Positions 33,723 through 47,394 of a stretch of DNA of 64,000 nucleotides are shown piece after piece (position 1 is the stretch's first letter; every line of letters starts with the position of its first letter). The notes under the pieces were generated by a model, which was not told the origin of the DNA, made no database searches, and was given only the letters and a program-made list of their open reading frames with translations. This DNA is from Hydractinia symbiolongicarpus. Lineage: Eukaryota > Cnidaria > Hydrozoa > Anthoathecata > Hydractiniidae. The stretch covers positions 5,768,001-5,832,000 of the forward strand of contig NC_079882.1 in assembly GCF_029227915.1 (NCBI RefSeq). Reading direction: 5' to 3'. A program made the translations under genes and the position numbers.

Positions 33723-36700
33723 TTAATTAAACCGTGGAACAATCCACTAATTGCCTTTTTAAAATTTAGTGTGCTTCTTATCACAAAAATGTTTGTTAGC
33801 AATTTCATTAAGAAAGCTGAAAAACGTTTTAAACGAAAACCCTAGAGGAATCCAATCAAGAACATTTGAAAGTTATTTATGTTTTATATCACAAAGTGAT
33901 TTGTTGTCAATTTCAATGAAAAAGTACGTACAATGAATTAAAACGTTTGATCTGCTGCTGCTGCATTTCAGCGATGTTAAAATTATAAGATGACACTTAT
34001 CTTCTTTATGTTAAACTTTTTATGCAATACTTCGTACATGTAAATGTTAATCCTTAACTACATAAGCAATAAGGAAGGTCGTTGCTTAGTTGAGCAGCAA
34101 TGCTAGAAAATTGTGTAGCTTAAAAAAAGAGCTTTAAACACTCTGAAGAATCGCAAATATAAATCACTTTCTCATAGCTAAGTTACGAACAAACTAGCTA
34201 GCTTAAAAGATACAGCATGCATTTATTACCCAAGAAGTCGACCAAACATCCTGTTTTGCAAAAAATTAATTTGGAGTTTCAAACATATCAAGAGGAAGGG
34301 TAGTTGACTGTTTTGGGAAAGAAACTTTGGCCTGTGGGACCTGGAACTCAAAGAACTTCGAAAGAAAATCTCGCAGGAGAAAGCCATGACTATCAGATTC
34401 TGACAATCTGAGTTCCTATTAGCTAAAATATCAAATAACGCATTTCTATTAGCTTTTAAGAAATTGAAAGTCCGAAAACAACAATTTCCAAGCGCAGTGT
34501 AAATACCTTATCCTTGACAACGCGCGTCCAGACTCTAGGTGATCCCTATCTCTCTATCTTTCAAGGTGATTTTAAAGATTCCCCCTTAAGGGGCGGAAAT
34601 CAATAACTTTAATTGCCTGTAACTTATCTGCACAATATTTTATAACAAAGCACTTGTCACTGTAAATTTATATTATCATACAATGAATTTCTTAACTAAT
34701 AAAATCATTTTGTTTTATCACATGATTTTTTCTAGACAATTGCAATTGTAAACAAAACGTTTTTAAAATAGGGAACATTTTTATAGGGGATATATTATAG
34801 ACGCTTTTAAAGAAAATTGTGAAAATATAAACCACTTTGCCTGTTACAGACACACTCTTCATATTATTGTAAGAGATAAGTTGCATAAATTTGCTTAGGC
34901 AATTTAAATTCAGACTTGTTTTTTTTAAAATTATTAGTTCCAATAATAAGAACCTTATTTAATACAAAAGCATGCTAAACCCTATTTCTGAAATGTGATT
35001 ACAACTGTTGCTAAGATTGAAGCACATTGCGATGTTTGACAAGCATGTTATAAAGCGACTTTATAAATCACTTGAGTGAATGAGAAGTAAAACATGATCG
35101 AAAATAATTTTTTATACATTTTCTCCCTTAAAAAACATCTTTGTTGATAGCATGGCAAAGAGCTTTATGACACTGAAACCAATTGCTGGCAATTGTCCAG
35201 ATAATTGACGAGTTGCAGCGTGACGTAATGTTGTGATTTTGTGTTTAAGAACAACGAACATACAAAGAAAAAATTATAAACAACAGACCACAACGATGGA
35301 AGAAATAAAGATAAAAAAAGCAACTCATGCCAAAATAATTAAAACTTGCACTTAAAAAGAGAAATTGATAGCTAGTTTAGGAAACCCAATTCCAGATCCC
35401 AGGAATTGGTTAAAAGATAACAGCCAATTTGTGTTAGGTAGTGCTTCTTATCTTGCCTGTCAGGATGTGCGCGCATACACAGATGAACTTTAGCCCTGTT
35501 TATTCTGGGGGGTAGCACTGAGGATGGATTTCTCCACCAACTCACTTCTTTTATTATAACTCCTAAAATGCTCCTTCTTTTAACTCCTAAAATGCTGCTC
35601 TAACATATTGCAGAAAAAAATTTGATCACTTTTTTCCGCTTAATTTTACCAGCTCAAGAAACTTTTAAATGGCTAAGTTTTGTTGATGAAACTTGTCAGG
35701 AATAGGATATCGTATAAAAATTTTTGTATCGTCATGTACGAAAACGACTTTCAAGTAAACAGTTACGAAATTTATCCATGGTAACTTCACTTTAGAAATG
35801 ACCGACGTGCATTTTACGGAATTCATTGACACTAATTAAAAATATAAAAAAAATAGTTGAACTGATAAAAGTTAGTGTTATTCATTATACTTTGATGAGA
35901 GCAGTATTATGGCTACAATTTTAAATTTTCTAAGGTAACGACTTGGTTTCATCCAAGCCATTCGAAATGATGATATCAACACATTTGGAGTAATCCACGG
36001 ATTGCTTGTGTGAAAAGCAAGCCAATCAGAGTTTTAATTGTGCCAATATCAAGCAGGTAATGCTAAGAAATAACATCCGAAAGTTATAACGATCTGGCTT
36101 TTAACTCAACTGCTTGCAAAAAAGTTTGCTTTTTTGGCGCTTGCGCAGGTACGAATGCAACCACACCCACTCGTCTCATTTATTAACTCATTCTTAACAT
36201 TCAGTCAATTCAATTTAGCCTATAAATTAAACAGTATATCAGAACGCAAATAATCTGAGGAATATCAAAAACAATGTTGTATGTTGCATTGCAGTGACAT
36301 TTCATTTAATTAAATAATCTTCGTCCCCGCCCCTATTTGTTTTAACTCATCCTCCCCAAATTCTAATTTTAATTACCTTTTCAACCCAACTTCCTCTCTT
36401 CCATCCCCTTCTGGAAGCCCTCCCCTTGTCTAGAAGTTCAGTATTTTTATAAAAACGTGTAATAACAACAAACATTCACATTTATGATAACGACTTTTCT
36501 ATGTTTGTATGCGAACTTCAGATCACCACTGTTTCATCTGATAATAAGCTCTTTAAAAAATACGATACTTGAGCGAAGTTTTCTATAAAGCTTTGGGTTA
36601 GGCGTGTTAAACTCGAGCGAAGTTTCTGTAAAGCTTGCAGTTAAGGCGTTCTATTGTAATTATATGATATAATATCTCAACTTGAACTTGTGTAAGTTAG

Positions 36701-39609
36701 CTTGATATGTGAAAATAAAAACTATTATTCAATTGTACTTTTACTGTTTTTAACATACCATTTTGTTTAACGAAACAAAAAGTAACCATGATAACGTATT
36801 AACGTATTGTTGAACTTGGTTGTGTAATTGATACTGCAAATCATACATTGCAACTTATTTTAAAAACGCCATTTCCCTTTGAAGTTAATTACTTTCGTAA
36901 ACAACCAACCCACTTTTTTGGTTCATCAGAGATTTTTTGAAAGTAACAGAACGTTGCTATAGTTTCAATCTAAATATAGATATTTGCATTGTAACTATCA
37001 GGACAAACGGATAGCAAAGAAGTTTCTCCTTCTTCGTTGTGCTGTAATAGCCAAAATATATATTAACGATTATAAAATATAAGAACATTTTAACCCAAGC
37101 TTAACGCAAAGTTGTTGTCGTTAAAAAACATTTTTTTAAGTATTTACTTATTCAAATTCATCACCGAGTCAAAAAAAAAGAACTTATTGAATGTTTGAAG
37201 ATTTATTATATGTTTTATGAAACCTAACCAATCTGTTAAAATCAGCAATTTGAAATAATAGCTATAAATCAAGAAGAGTGACGTGAAATCAAATTGTTGC
37301 TAATTAACGAAATCTGTTTAGCGCACACTAAAAACGTGATTTTTTTGGCATTGTTAGTTTTGTCACCAACGCGGACGATCGATTAATTGGTTATTATCTT
37401 AGCTACCATTGGTTTTAAATTTTGTGAGTAATAAAAACTAGTCTACTACACAAATAGTTTGTCGATTCGCCACATTTTTGTAGTATATGAATCAATAAAC
37501 TTTTCTTAAATCTGAAAATGTCACAACGGTAAAGGTACCATCTCCTTTCAACATATTCTTGATACTACTATACTGCCAAAAGAAAAACACCAGTACTCAA
37601 TGTGACACTGCAAAAATTTCACAATCACTTGACAGTCATTACACCTTTTGCATGACTTAAGAGACAATTTTTTATTGCTTCCTCTTTCATCCTGGAATTA
37701 CTCTTTTATGTCACATTATTATAGTTAGAAAATAAAACTTGAATACTAGAGCTGTAAACCCGACAAAACAGAAACATTAATTCAATCATAATGTTAAAAA
37801 CGGAGAAAACCGTAGTGAATTGATTTTTTGTTCCAATCGAGAATAGAAGCACAAACAAAAGATAGATTGGTCAACGATAAACCAAATAAGTTGAAATGAA
37901 AACTCTCTTTGAAATTTTGAGTTTGGAAATATCAATTCAGCTATATAGACGTATCAGAATTCTATCTAATTAATTTTGTTCGCAATCTGCTTCCTGTGTG
38001 TTTTAGAATCCACCTTCTAGTACAACAATGAATTTGGGCAAAACTTTGCAAAATAAAAAATATCGTGCATCCGCAACTGTTCAGGGTTTTATTATAGCAC
38101 AAAATTTGCTTTTCACGCTTGACGTAGCTGCAACCCTGGAAATATATAGTAAAAAGGGGCGAATTTCTAAGATCGTAAGCACATGCAATTAAAAAGGTCA
38201 TTTCTATTGCTTTGATTGTTAACATGGTAAATAGATCCCAATTCTTTGTACGCTCCATTTTTCAATATTTTTTCTTCTATTTTAGGCTGTGGCGCGGATT
38301 TCTATGTAATGCAGATATGGTTAAAAGTGCATCCCGCACATTTCAACGTTGTTCACTTGGTCCACATATCCACCAAAGTAAAACTCTCGCAATCAACTGA
38401 AACAGTACTGTGAACAGTACTATGCATTGCTGTTTATAGTCACTTTAAAAAATAGCTAAAAAACGGTCATTGTCACAAATACTATGTCCAGGCTCGAAGG
38501 CCTATAATAAATATTGTTGACTGTCCAGTCTATGAATTTACCAGAAAAAGTATGTAAAACTAGTAATTCCCAACCCTCTCCCTCGTGTTTATCTGCATAC
38601 GCCTTCTAGACAGTCAGAAATATTTTGCGTCTTTGTTCTTGTTCCGTGTACTAACTATTTCTTAAAAATTTTATTTCTATTACCAGTGGCGTATACTGGT
38701 CTCAACCAGTTCATTTTGTACGAATTTTAAACAAAAACGTCCAGAAAACCTTCGGTATCGAAGAGAAACGAAGCTGAAACAAATATGCTTGCTTTTAAGG
38801 TGAGTATTTGCTTCATCTTTACAACCTTACTGGTATTAGAATTGGCGCAGTCCCTGGGTGCGCAAGAATTAGCTGAGCAAATAAATAATACGCGCGATTT
38901 GAAAAATTAGATTTTTAAATTAACTATTCAATCTTTTTGTACTATATTCTAGAGATAAAGTTCAAACATAAAATAGTGTTATGCTCTTATAATGTTATTT
39001 TCTTGTAAAAGGCTAAAGTTACAAGCGTACCGCCACATCAAGCTCACCGTTGTACTCTAAGAAATATTTTCAAATTTGGGATATTTTTCACGCAAGATAT
39101 CCGACAAGAGGAAGAATTTTAATTTTCTCCTTGATTCTACAATACACTTCTGCAGCATACAGATCAAATAAACTTATATTGCCACGTTTCATGTTCAGTT
39201 TTCGATATTCGTAAAATCCTCTTAAATCGCAGTAAATTACGGGCTCAATATTATTTGATATTTCTGCCACTTGTTTTTTTTTCTCTTGAATATTGTTGTT
39301 GTTAATCTAAAGCGTTTTCCTTGCCAATCCGTTATCGTGTATATAATACTACACCCGATTTTCCGTTGTAGTTGTGAGTAGCAACAGATGAATTTCCAGA
39401 TGGGTGAATATCTGTGTTTCCAGATGGGTGAATATCTGTGGATTTTACGATTATATATTACCAAATAATGATAACAAAATTACCAAAATAGATGCCACTA
39501 CACTAAGCCCCATTTGAACACGATGTTGTAGACATTGTAGAAAAATTATGTTTCATTGACAAGAAATGAGAAAATAATATAGTTTATTTAAAACATTACG
39601 GCATTTTTG
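33723..39609. other. long AT-rich stretch, mostly unassigned
   Basis: No exon recognised; frames up to 98 codons lack motifs. About 36566-36655 contains two diverged ~45-bp units (GAGCGAAGTTT-CT-TAAAGCTT). A dispersed-repeat copy lies at 35265-35490. Confidence 0.35.
35265..35490 (+). repeat. dispersed repeat family, copy 2 of 3
   Basis: It has the AAACAACAGACCAC word at 35279 and a downstream TGTGCGCGCATACAC segment aligned with the GTGTGCATATAC and GTGCGCGTACGC segments of the other copies. The middle part is poorly conserved. Confidence 0.35.
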
Positions 39610-40150
39610 CCACAAATTCACTTCAGCATCGTGTACCGCCCGCTTTAGGTATTTTTTCGAAAGATAATTGTATCGTCACAACAGATTGTTTCTAAAACAC
39701 GAACTAAAACCTGCCGCTACACTGCCGTACCTAAAAATAGTCATCCAGTTTTTTTTATTTCACAGAATGAACTCATAGAAACCTCAATATGAAAGTTTAT
39801 CTTGATCATTGAAGTAATTGGAGTATGTTGTACGGCTTTCACTGACTTTATGTTTTAAATAAGAAAGCGTGAAATCAAAATAAAACTGCAAAATCTCTTC
39901 TGCCATACTAAAGCGTAAATATCACGTTTTATTATGCTGCCATTAACATATTTATGTATCAAATTGTACTATATGATTATTGTGTCTGTTATTGTCATAC
40001 TAATGACAATTTTGATTGTCATATTTTGACAAGTTTGATTATTTGAAGTTTTAATTTCTATAATAGTTATAACGGAAAAAATAAGTACTTTCTAAACCCT
40101 AGTTTGTAATATTTAATGTTAGAGCAGTTGTGTTTTCTAAAGATCAGTAA
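39610..40150. repeat. dispersed repeat, copy 2 (partner of 2390-3490)
   Basis: It aligns with the two blocks of 2390-3490 without the ~550-bp CTAGC-rich insertion, so this copy may be closer to the original arrangement. No termini identified. Confidence 0.5.
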
Positions 40151-43100
40151 CCGTTTTATCCTGATTTGTTATCATTTTAATTACAATTTTTTATAAGAGC
40201 TATGAAATTTGACTTCAGCTTCAAGTGATTTTTTTCTTTCACATTATCAGACTGAAATTGTTGCCTTTCTCAGTACATTACAAATCAATTAATCGAAGTG
40301 CAAGCTTTTTTAAAATCACAACAATTGATTCTGGGAAAACTTCTGCTTTAAAAGATGTATTTTCTCGTGTTATGTCACGTTAGGAACACAAAATTTCAGT
40401 TACGCCATTGGTTCTTATTTTAGTGATCCCCAGCCTCACTTTACTTATAAAATTGTTCTAATGATTCCATTTAATTCCGGAGATGTAGCTATTGTAAAAT
40501 ATGCATGTATCAGGTTGCGCCAAAAAAATCCAGGGGTATTTGAAGTCTAGTTGCCTTCTTGATCTCTTCCTGAGGGCTTGCTGGTTTCTCCGAGTCACAA
40601 TGCTGAACAGCTTCTTGCTTCTAATATTTGTCATATCAAAAGTTTGAGCAAGTAATGAACAAAGACACTTCTTCTACCTCCTTCTCCGAAAGTATCATCA
40701 ATGATTGTTTTTGCACAAAAATTTGTGAGCAAATAAAAACAATATTTTTGTAGAAACAGGATGCACTGTACGAACACAAATGCGTGTAGTTGAAGGTCTG
40801 TTTTTTTAGCTTTACGGAAAACAACTACACGGAAAAAATGTCGAAATCAATACACTCCTCTGCCATGGGTGGAAAAAATGATAATAAGAAAAATTCCTTA
40901 CTCATGACGGTGATTAATTGCATAAAAACATAGTATACTTTTCTACACTGATTAAAAAGGTAGTGTCAGTAAATGGGCGTGTGGGTGAATATTGCTTAAT
41001 GTCTCAAATAGGGCGTTGGAGGTTGTTAAATTGACTTGCATTCTTTAATAATTAAAATCTCGTGCTAATGTTTCTTTTACATCTTTTATACCGGCAATTG
41101 TAATTATATTGTACGTCAACATAGACAATGTGAAACCTTAATAACATCACGCCAAGTTTTACTTTTTAAACCTGACCAGGAATTAAATTCATATTTTTTT
41201 AATACTATTTAAAAATCAAAAATGTTTAAGTTTCCACAGACGTCAATCAGCGTTACTTTCACTTTACCAGTCGTACATGACTTATAGCTATGTTAGTTAA
41301 ATAAATGGGGGGTGGTAGAGTGGGATGCGCGGTAATTGTTAGAATCGAGGATATAGTACAGTTTTCCTATAATTACAAATCAGGGCTGCTCTTATTAATT
41401 ACCCAATGAGAAATAAAAAAAAAATCTCTGAACAAAAGTAGTAATGTTTTGGTTAAGAAAATCAAATACAGGATTTTATCATGAACAATTTTCTTACCTA
41501 ATACTGTTTTTTTCTTAATAATGTAAACTTTAAACTACCCAAAGAAAGTTTCGAGAATTCACAATATTCTTACTCTCGAAAACCAAATATATTAATATAA
41601 TCAGGAGAACATGAAGTTAAAACATCACAGATTATTTTTTTCGTCTACATTCATACCTGGACAAGTTAAAAAATAATAAAGCACACTATTTTAATTTGGT
41701 ACTTCAGATTTCAGGCAGGTTTTCTTTTAATAGAGTTCATTTGGACCATGTAGGTCGGGTTGCAAATGCACGTTCGAATCTAGTGTGGGTAGGATCGATG
41801 GTCAAGTCGTTCACATAGATGACGAGGCACTGCTCATTCATTTGGTACAAGAGAAAAAATAAAACTGCATCATCATTCAGAAAAACAATTTTAAATCGAT
41901 TATCCATATCACTTTTTACAATCACGCTTATGCCGAGTTTTCTTAAATTTAGTTTGCCATAACTACAGCATATGTTGTTTTGTGTTGAAAAAGTTTTAAA
42001 AACAGAGTAGCCATTACAAACAGTATGTGACAAATCACATCGTGTAAACGATCTCTATCACAATTGACAAACATCTACCAAGATGAATCTAATTGGCTAC
42101 TTTAGCATCAAAGAGTTTACAGAAAAGGACAGTTTAAAATTTCAGCCAAATTCGTGAATGTTGCTTGGCTCGAGAATGATCCTGTTACGATCTATGCGGA
42201 ATATTTTGTTCGTCACAGTTTATGTTTTAATTTATTTATTTTCTTTGTTAACTTTTATAAAGGATTGTTAATCAATAAAAGCTTAATTTTGTGGAATGGA
42301 TCGCTTATGTTGTGGCAAACAACTTTCAAAATAAAGAGTACACGTTCTACCTATGACGGAAATAGTGACGATGAGGTCAGCAATTTATCTTAGCATGCGT
42401 TTTTCCCGTCCTTAGGACGGTGCATTTAATTGTGGTTGATTTTCTTAACGACTCTGAAAATACAGTTGAAGTAGTTATTAACAAACACCCCACGCGATGG
42501 AGTGCTGTAATTAATTGGGAACTATCTATAACAATATCTTATTGCACAAAGCTTACCCTAAAGCTTTTAGAGGAAAATTTAATTAGCGGACAAATTTGTA
42601 CCAAATTCCAAGGAAAAAGTCCTTTTAATCTCTTCCTAATTCGCAGACGGTAAAGCAAAAGGGACCAAAATTTTTTTCCTCGTCCTTATTCGAACCCAAA
42701 CTCAGACTTTTAGGACTTACTATCTAAAAACTGAATTTTATTTTCAAAATTTTTCCCAAATCTTAAAAATAAAGCCAATCTTCTTGTTAAAAAAAAGAGA
42801 TTGGAAAAACTTTTTGTTTTGTGTGAGGTCCCATATACATGTGTTTTATCAGTTATAAGGAATTTACGCAAACCTTAACTGCCATCAGTTTAAAAATTTC
42901 TGAGGGCAGCAGTTAAAGACACGTTGCATCACGGCACGTTTATTTGTCACCCGTTTTTATCGTGACCCTCAATCCTAACGTTTAAAGAACATTAACATTG
43001 TTATAAGAATGTTTTATAAATGTTTAATCCTAATCCGTTTCAACGTCAACATAGACACGGTATATTGATAACGTTTTAAAAACGTTGGCTGGAGAAACAC

Positions 43101-43911
43101 GTTACATTAATAACATTCTATAAACACTGGATTTATATTCGTTTAAGAGATGTTAAAGTAATGTATTTCCCACCGTTAGAAAGAGTTACTTTTCTGGTTC
43201 CAATCGATGCAAATCGATGCTCCAAAAAATTGCTCATCGTGACAGCTTTTCTGCATTATGTGCATCAAGTCATGCCTTACAAGCAAAAGAATTCTAAGGG
43301 AAATGTGTCATCCGTTATTTTAAGCTTGATAATCTCACGTCATCCCCTGTAAACACAGACTCATTGCACAGTGATGCAAATAATAGATAAGAAGGCTAAA
43401 ATAATTATTATCATCATCATTATTATTACAGTTTGAAACTTATATTTAGTGTTGGCATAAGCAAAATATGTACCAGTGATATTGGACCCTCTATGTGTTA
43501 GTACTTTTATGCAGATGCTAAGAAAAGATTGAGAAATGTAGCGAAAATAACTCTTTTGGCGTTTTTTGATTAAAACACCCATTACAATTTTTTTCATCCA
43601 CATATGCGCCACGCTTTACTAATTGCCACCATTACCGTTGACATAAAAAAACAGTAGCAGTTAATATCAGACATATGCACATTTCCTTTCTCGAGGAGAC
43701 GGCTCATTACAACTAAATACGGAAAAGCAAGTAATATCATCTTCGAAACATACCAAAAGAGACTTTACTGTTATCACCTATTAAAATAAAACCTCTGCAT
43801 TTTAACCACAAGAACTCTATAGCAACAATTCATCAGATTGTATCATACGGAACTATAAATTACACAATGTGCGTTTATTAAAAAAACAAACTACATGCCA
43901 ACGCATAGAAT
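40151..43911. other. AT-rich DNA upstream of gene B, nothing assigned
   Basis: A 98-codon minus frame at 41737-42033 and plus frames at 42154-42393 and 42420-42653 read as plausible protein in places, but I recognise no motif and saw no supporting splice sites. ATT/ATC trinucleotide tracts lie near 43400-43430. Confidence 0.35.
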
Positions 43912-43928
43912 TTGCAATGTCGCACCAT

Positions 43929-43938
43929 CTATAAAAGC
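43929..43938 (+). promoter_or_regulatory. TATA box of gene B
   Basis: CTATAAAAGC lies 85-95 bases before the ATG at 44023 and predicts a start of transcription near 43960. It shows that the longer open frame beginning at 43912 starts upstream of the promoter and that its first 37 codons are not translated. The downstream leader (TTCATCATTCACAAAAAA) resembles the non-coding exon of gene A. Confidence 0.7.
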
Positions 43939-44022
43939 AGCCAACTAAGGAAAATTCATCATTCACAAAAAATATCGGAGCATATAACCTACACTGAAAA
44001 AGAAATTTTCGCAAGATTTACC

Positions 44023-45336
44023 ATGTTGTCAAAAAGAGTTTTACAAAGTAAATCTTCACCAAACCTTCTCCATTCTGCTTGGTACAGACAGCATTCGAAT
44101 CCATATGATGCTCAAAACAATCCAACTGGTATTATAAATTTAGGAACAGCTGAAAACAGGTTATTGCACGATATTATGCAGGAGAAACTCAAAGATATCA
44201 AAATTGAAAATATATCTGAGGAGTACACACACTATTGCAAACTTTCTGGAACTGATCAATTTCGTGAGAAGTTAAAAACTTTCTTAACAAAAAATTTAAA
44301 GCCATCTGAGAAACTTCAGAGAGAAGATATATATGTGATGAATGGCTGTGGAACAGTCATTGAAGCTCTTGGATATTCACTCTGTGATGAAGGTGACGGT
44401 GTACTTATTCCTGCTCCATACTACTGTGGATTTAAAAGTGATTTGGAGCAAAGAATTGGCGTTAAAACATATCCTGTGCATTTAGAAAGTAAATCTCTTC
44501 ATCAGGTGAAACCGTTTCAGTTAACAACTCAACTCCTCGAAGAAGCATTTATCAAATTTGAAGAAGAAGGAATTCACATCAAAGCACTTCTTCTATCTAA
44601 TCCAAACAATCCACTTGGAATCATATACACTGAAGAAGAACTTGAATCGTATATCACCTTTTGCAGTCAGTATAACATTCATCTTATCTGTGATGAAATA
44701 TACATGATGTCTGTTTACGATGAAAACGTTGATTTCAAAAGCGTTCTTTCTCTGAAAAGTTACCTAAAACACAGTGATAAGATTCATGTTGTATGGGGCT
44801 TCAGCAAAGATTTCGGATTGTCTGGATTTCGATGTGGCGTTGCGATAACAAAAAATGTGGATTTGCAATCGGCTTTAACATCTGTTGGTTACTACACTAG
44901 TGTGCCAACTGCAACACAATACATTCTGGAAGAACTGATCACAGACGAAATATGGTTAAATAAACTGAAATCAATCAATCATTCTCGACTAAGAAAGTCT
45001 CGCGATCTTGTCACTCAGCATTTACAGAAATTGGCTATTCCATACATATACCCGACAAGTGGCTTATTTCTTTGGATGAACCTATCCAATTATCTCTTGA
45101 GCGACGACAAACAAGCAGAAATAGATATGTTTAATAAGTTAATGAACCACGGATTGTACTTAGTACCAGGATTTGCATTTGAATGTATCGAACACGGTTG
45201 GTTTCGAATCATATTTGCCCATGATCTTGACATTTTAAACATTGCATTTAATCGTCTTGGTGACGTTGTTAATATGTTTGGACCAAGTCGCTACATCAAA
45301 ACTGGAAGCAAACGTCGTCTATACGACAATATTTAG
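44023..45336 (+). CDS. 1-aminocyclopropane-1-carboxylate synthase-like aminotransferase, gene B
   Basis: A 437-residue paralogue of gene A with the same PLP-site residues at the same positions (Asp224, Lys262, Arg270, Arg395), so expected to be active. The start is chosen at MLSKRV (44023, context ACC-ATG), not the upstream ATG at 43912, because of the TATA box at 43929 and the gene A start. Residues 1-100 are clearly diverged from gene A, residues about 103-390 are almost identical including silent positions, and the C-terminus after FRII differs completely and is shorter. The gene is intronless in its coding part. Substrate unknown; family members act on amino acids as transaminases or lyases. 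Confidence 0.92.
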   Translation: MLSKRVLQSKSSPNLLHSAWYRQHSNPYDAQNNPTGIINLGTAENRLLHDIMQEKLKDIKIENISEEYTHYCKLSGTDQFREKLKTFLTKNLKPSEKLQREDIYVMNGCGTVIEALGYSLCDEGDGVLIPAPYYCGFKSDLEQRIGVKTYPVHLESKSLHQVKPFQLTTQLLEEAFIKFEEEGIHIKALLLSNPNNPLGIIYTEEELESYITFCSQYNIHLICDEIYMMSVYDENVDFKSVLSLKSYLKHSDKIHVVWGFSKDFGLSGFRCGVAITKNVDLQSALTSVGYYTSVPTATQYILEELITDEIWLNKLKSINHSRLRKSRDLVTQHLQKLAIPYIYPTSGLFLWMNLSNYLLSDDKQAEIDMFNKLMNHGLYLVPGFAFECIEHGWFRIIFAHDLDILNIAFNRLGDVVNMFGPSRYIKTGSKRRLYDNI

Positions 45337-45372
45337 AAAAGTTAAGGATAACAAACAACAGTTTTAATATTT

Positions 45373-45378
45373 AATAAA
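45373..45378 (+). terminator. polyadenylation signal of gene B
   Basis: AATAAA lies 36 bases after the stop codon of gene B, followed by T-rich and TGT-containing sequence. It implies a very short 3' UTR. No equally clear signal was found after gene A. Confidence 0.6.
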
Positions 45379-47394
45379 GATAATGTAATTATATTAAATT
45401 ATTGTTTAGTTGTAAATAGTTATTTCTATCATAAATTTTACCACTTTATATCATGATTATTTCTCACAATTTGCTTCATTTTGTTTCTTACTGCATGGAG
45501 TTTGTGAAAAGTCACACTAAAGTTATTTTTAGTGCTTGCTGCGAACAGGGTTATGGGGCTTCGTAATGAAACAATGGGTGAATCGTTATTTCGTTGAGAT
45601 CGCGAAATAAAATAAATACTTTGCTAGCTGGGAGTAAGTTTTTCTTGTCGTATTCCCTTGTCATTCTATGAGACAGTTAGCTTATAAACGAATATAAAAA
45701 GGCCAATTAAATTAAGGTTGTTTTGTCTGTTAAGTCAATTTTATATAAAGAGTTATTTCCTTTAAACATCGAGCTCATCAAACGTAATTTTTCCATTAGA
45801 AGATATGAAAATATGCGGAACCATAGGAATTTTTTTATTCGATATAAATCTTTATTAGATTTCACCATACTACGCGCATCTCATAATTGAATATTTAGTC
45901 AGCAAATTTATGTAATACCGAATGTAAGGTAAAATAATAACACGCCATTTCTCTATGTACAACTACTTGTACATAGAGACTGATGATGTAAATAGTTTTT
46001 ACGAAAAGCTTCGCTCATATTTTAATCTTTGAATTTTTTACCGTCTATGCTTGGTATTTTACGAATGTAAGTGTTTGTTTCAACATAGCACGCAACGCTT
46101 GAAACAAGACGAAGGGATCCACACTCAAAAAATATCGGAATAGTTCTAACACGTTTTTTTTGATGTTTTCCTCCAGCATTCAATTTGTCTTTTGTGTCCT
46201 TTGTGTAAACAAATGTTGACATGTGGTGATCTGGAAGTAAAAAGCCTCCTACTGCGTATGGGCAGACGGGAACGAGATTCCGCTCAAGTATGATGCGTTT
46301 TGCTCAATCGTTTGTATCATCATTTCTGTTGAAAAATAAACGTTTGTCCCTCATTTGACGTAAGAAATTCACATATAGCACTATTTATTACTCATTTACG
46401 TTTAAAGGGAGTAGGCTATCCCACGTGATTTTTAATTGAAGATGCGCGTTATTTGTGGGTTTGTTTTACAAATCGACCTACACTTTTTTTCCATTTCTTT
46501 CCGTAATTGCAATTTTAAATCTTTTGTTTCCATTCCTGTATTCATGGTTCAAATGATTTTGAAAATCAGGCATAATGCTTCTTTTTACAAAAAACTTGAT
46601 ATTTTCTCTAAAATATTGCAAATACTTAAAGTTGACACCACCTCAGAGAATTTCAAATTTTCCAAAAAATAGTTTTGTTACTAGAAACACAAATCTTTCT
46701 CAGAATACAATCTGAAGAAGAGTATTTTTGGCCAAAGTGGATTAAAACCCAGCATTTCGACTCTTTTCCTTTCCTAACGGCGTTTTTCAGTTAAAAACTT
46801 ATTTTCATCGTATTACACCAAATACAGGTTACTAGTCATCTCTGAAAATCTGTAACCCTCTGTCAAACTTCAGATTTCATGGTCAGCGGAAGGTACATTT
46901 TTTGGACTTTCCGCCATTATTATTATTTGGACATATTTTTACAGGATATTTACAATTTCAGTATTATTAAATACTGCTATCAATTTGTGTCCTTATGTTC
47001 TAAAATATATATTAATTAAAATTATATTAAAAAGATATATTATAAATAAATTGAGATAAAAACGTTAGTATAAAATAAAAGTAAGGATTGTATGTAAAAG
47101 TTCAGAAGTCCAAAAATAAAAATAAAAAGACGATTAAAAATTTTTATATCTTGTAAAAATAAATCAAGTCAACTGAAATCAAATATGGTGAGACAGAGCC
47201 GGAGTAGACAAGTTCCTAATTGTCAGTTCAACAAGCTGCATACTTGTCAAAATAAGTATCGAGCAACCGTCTAAAACCAGTCCAATCTAGAGAGTAGCCA
47301 TGGTAAACGACATGCCCAATGTAGGTATTTTCGAAGTCGCATGATACAATAGATTAATTGCCAATGTTTACAAAAGTTAAAAAGTTTGCGGGGT
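45379..47394. other. AT-rich DNA, nothing assigned
   Basis: It contains a perfect 10-bp inverted repeat at 45951-45978 (CTCTATGTAC, 8-base loop, GTACATAGAG). No gene recognised. Confidence 0.4.

Noticed and set aside
41737-42033. 98-codon minus frame with protein-like composition
   Set aside because: No recognised domain, no splice support and no neighbouring exons. Left unassigned.
43912-44022. Upstream ATG extending gene B by 37 residues
   Set aside because: It lies before the TATA box at 43929 and gene A begins at the homologous MLSKRV.
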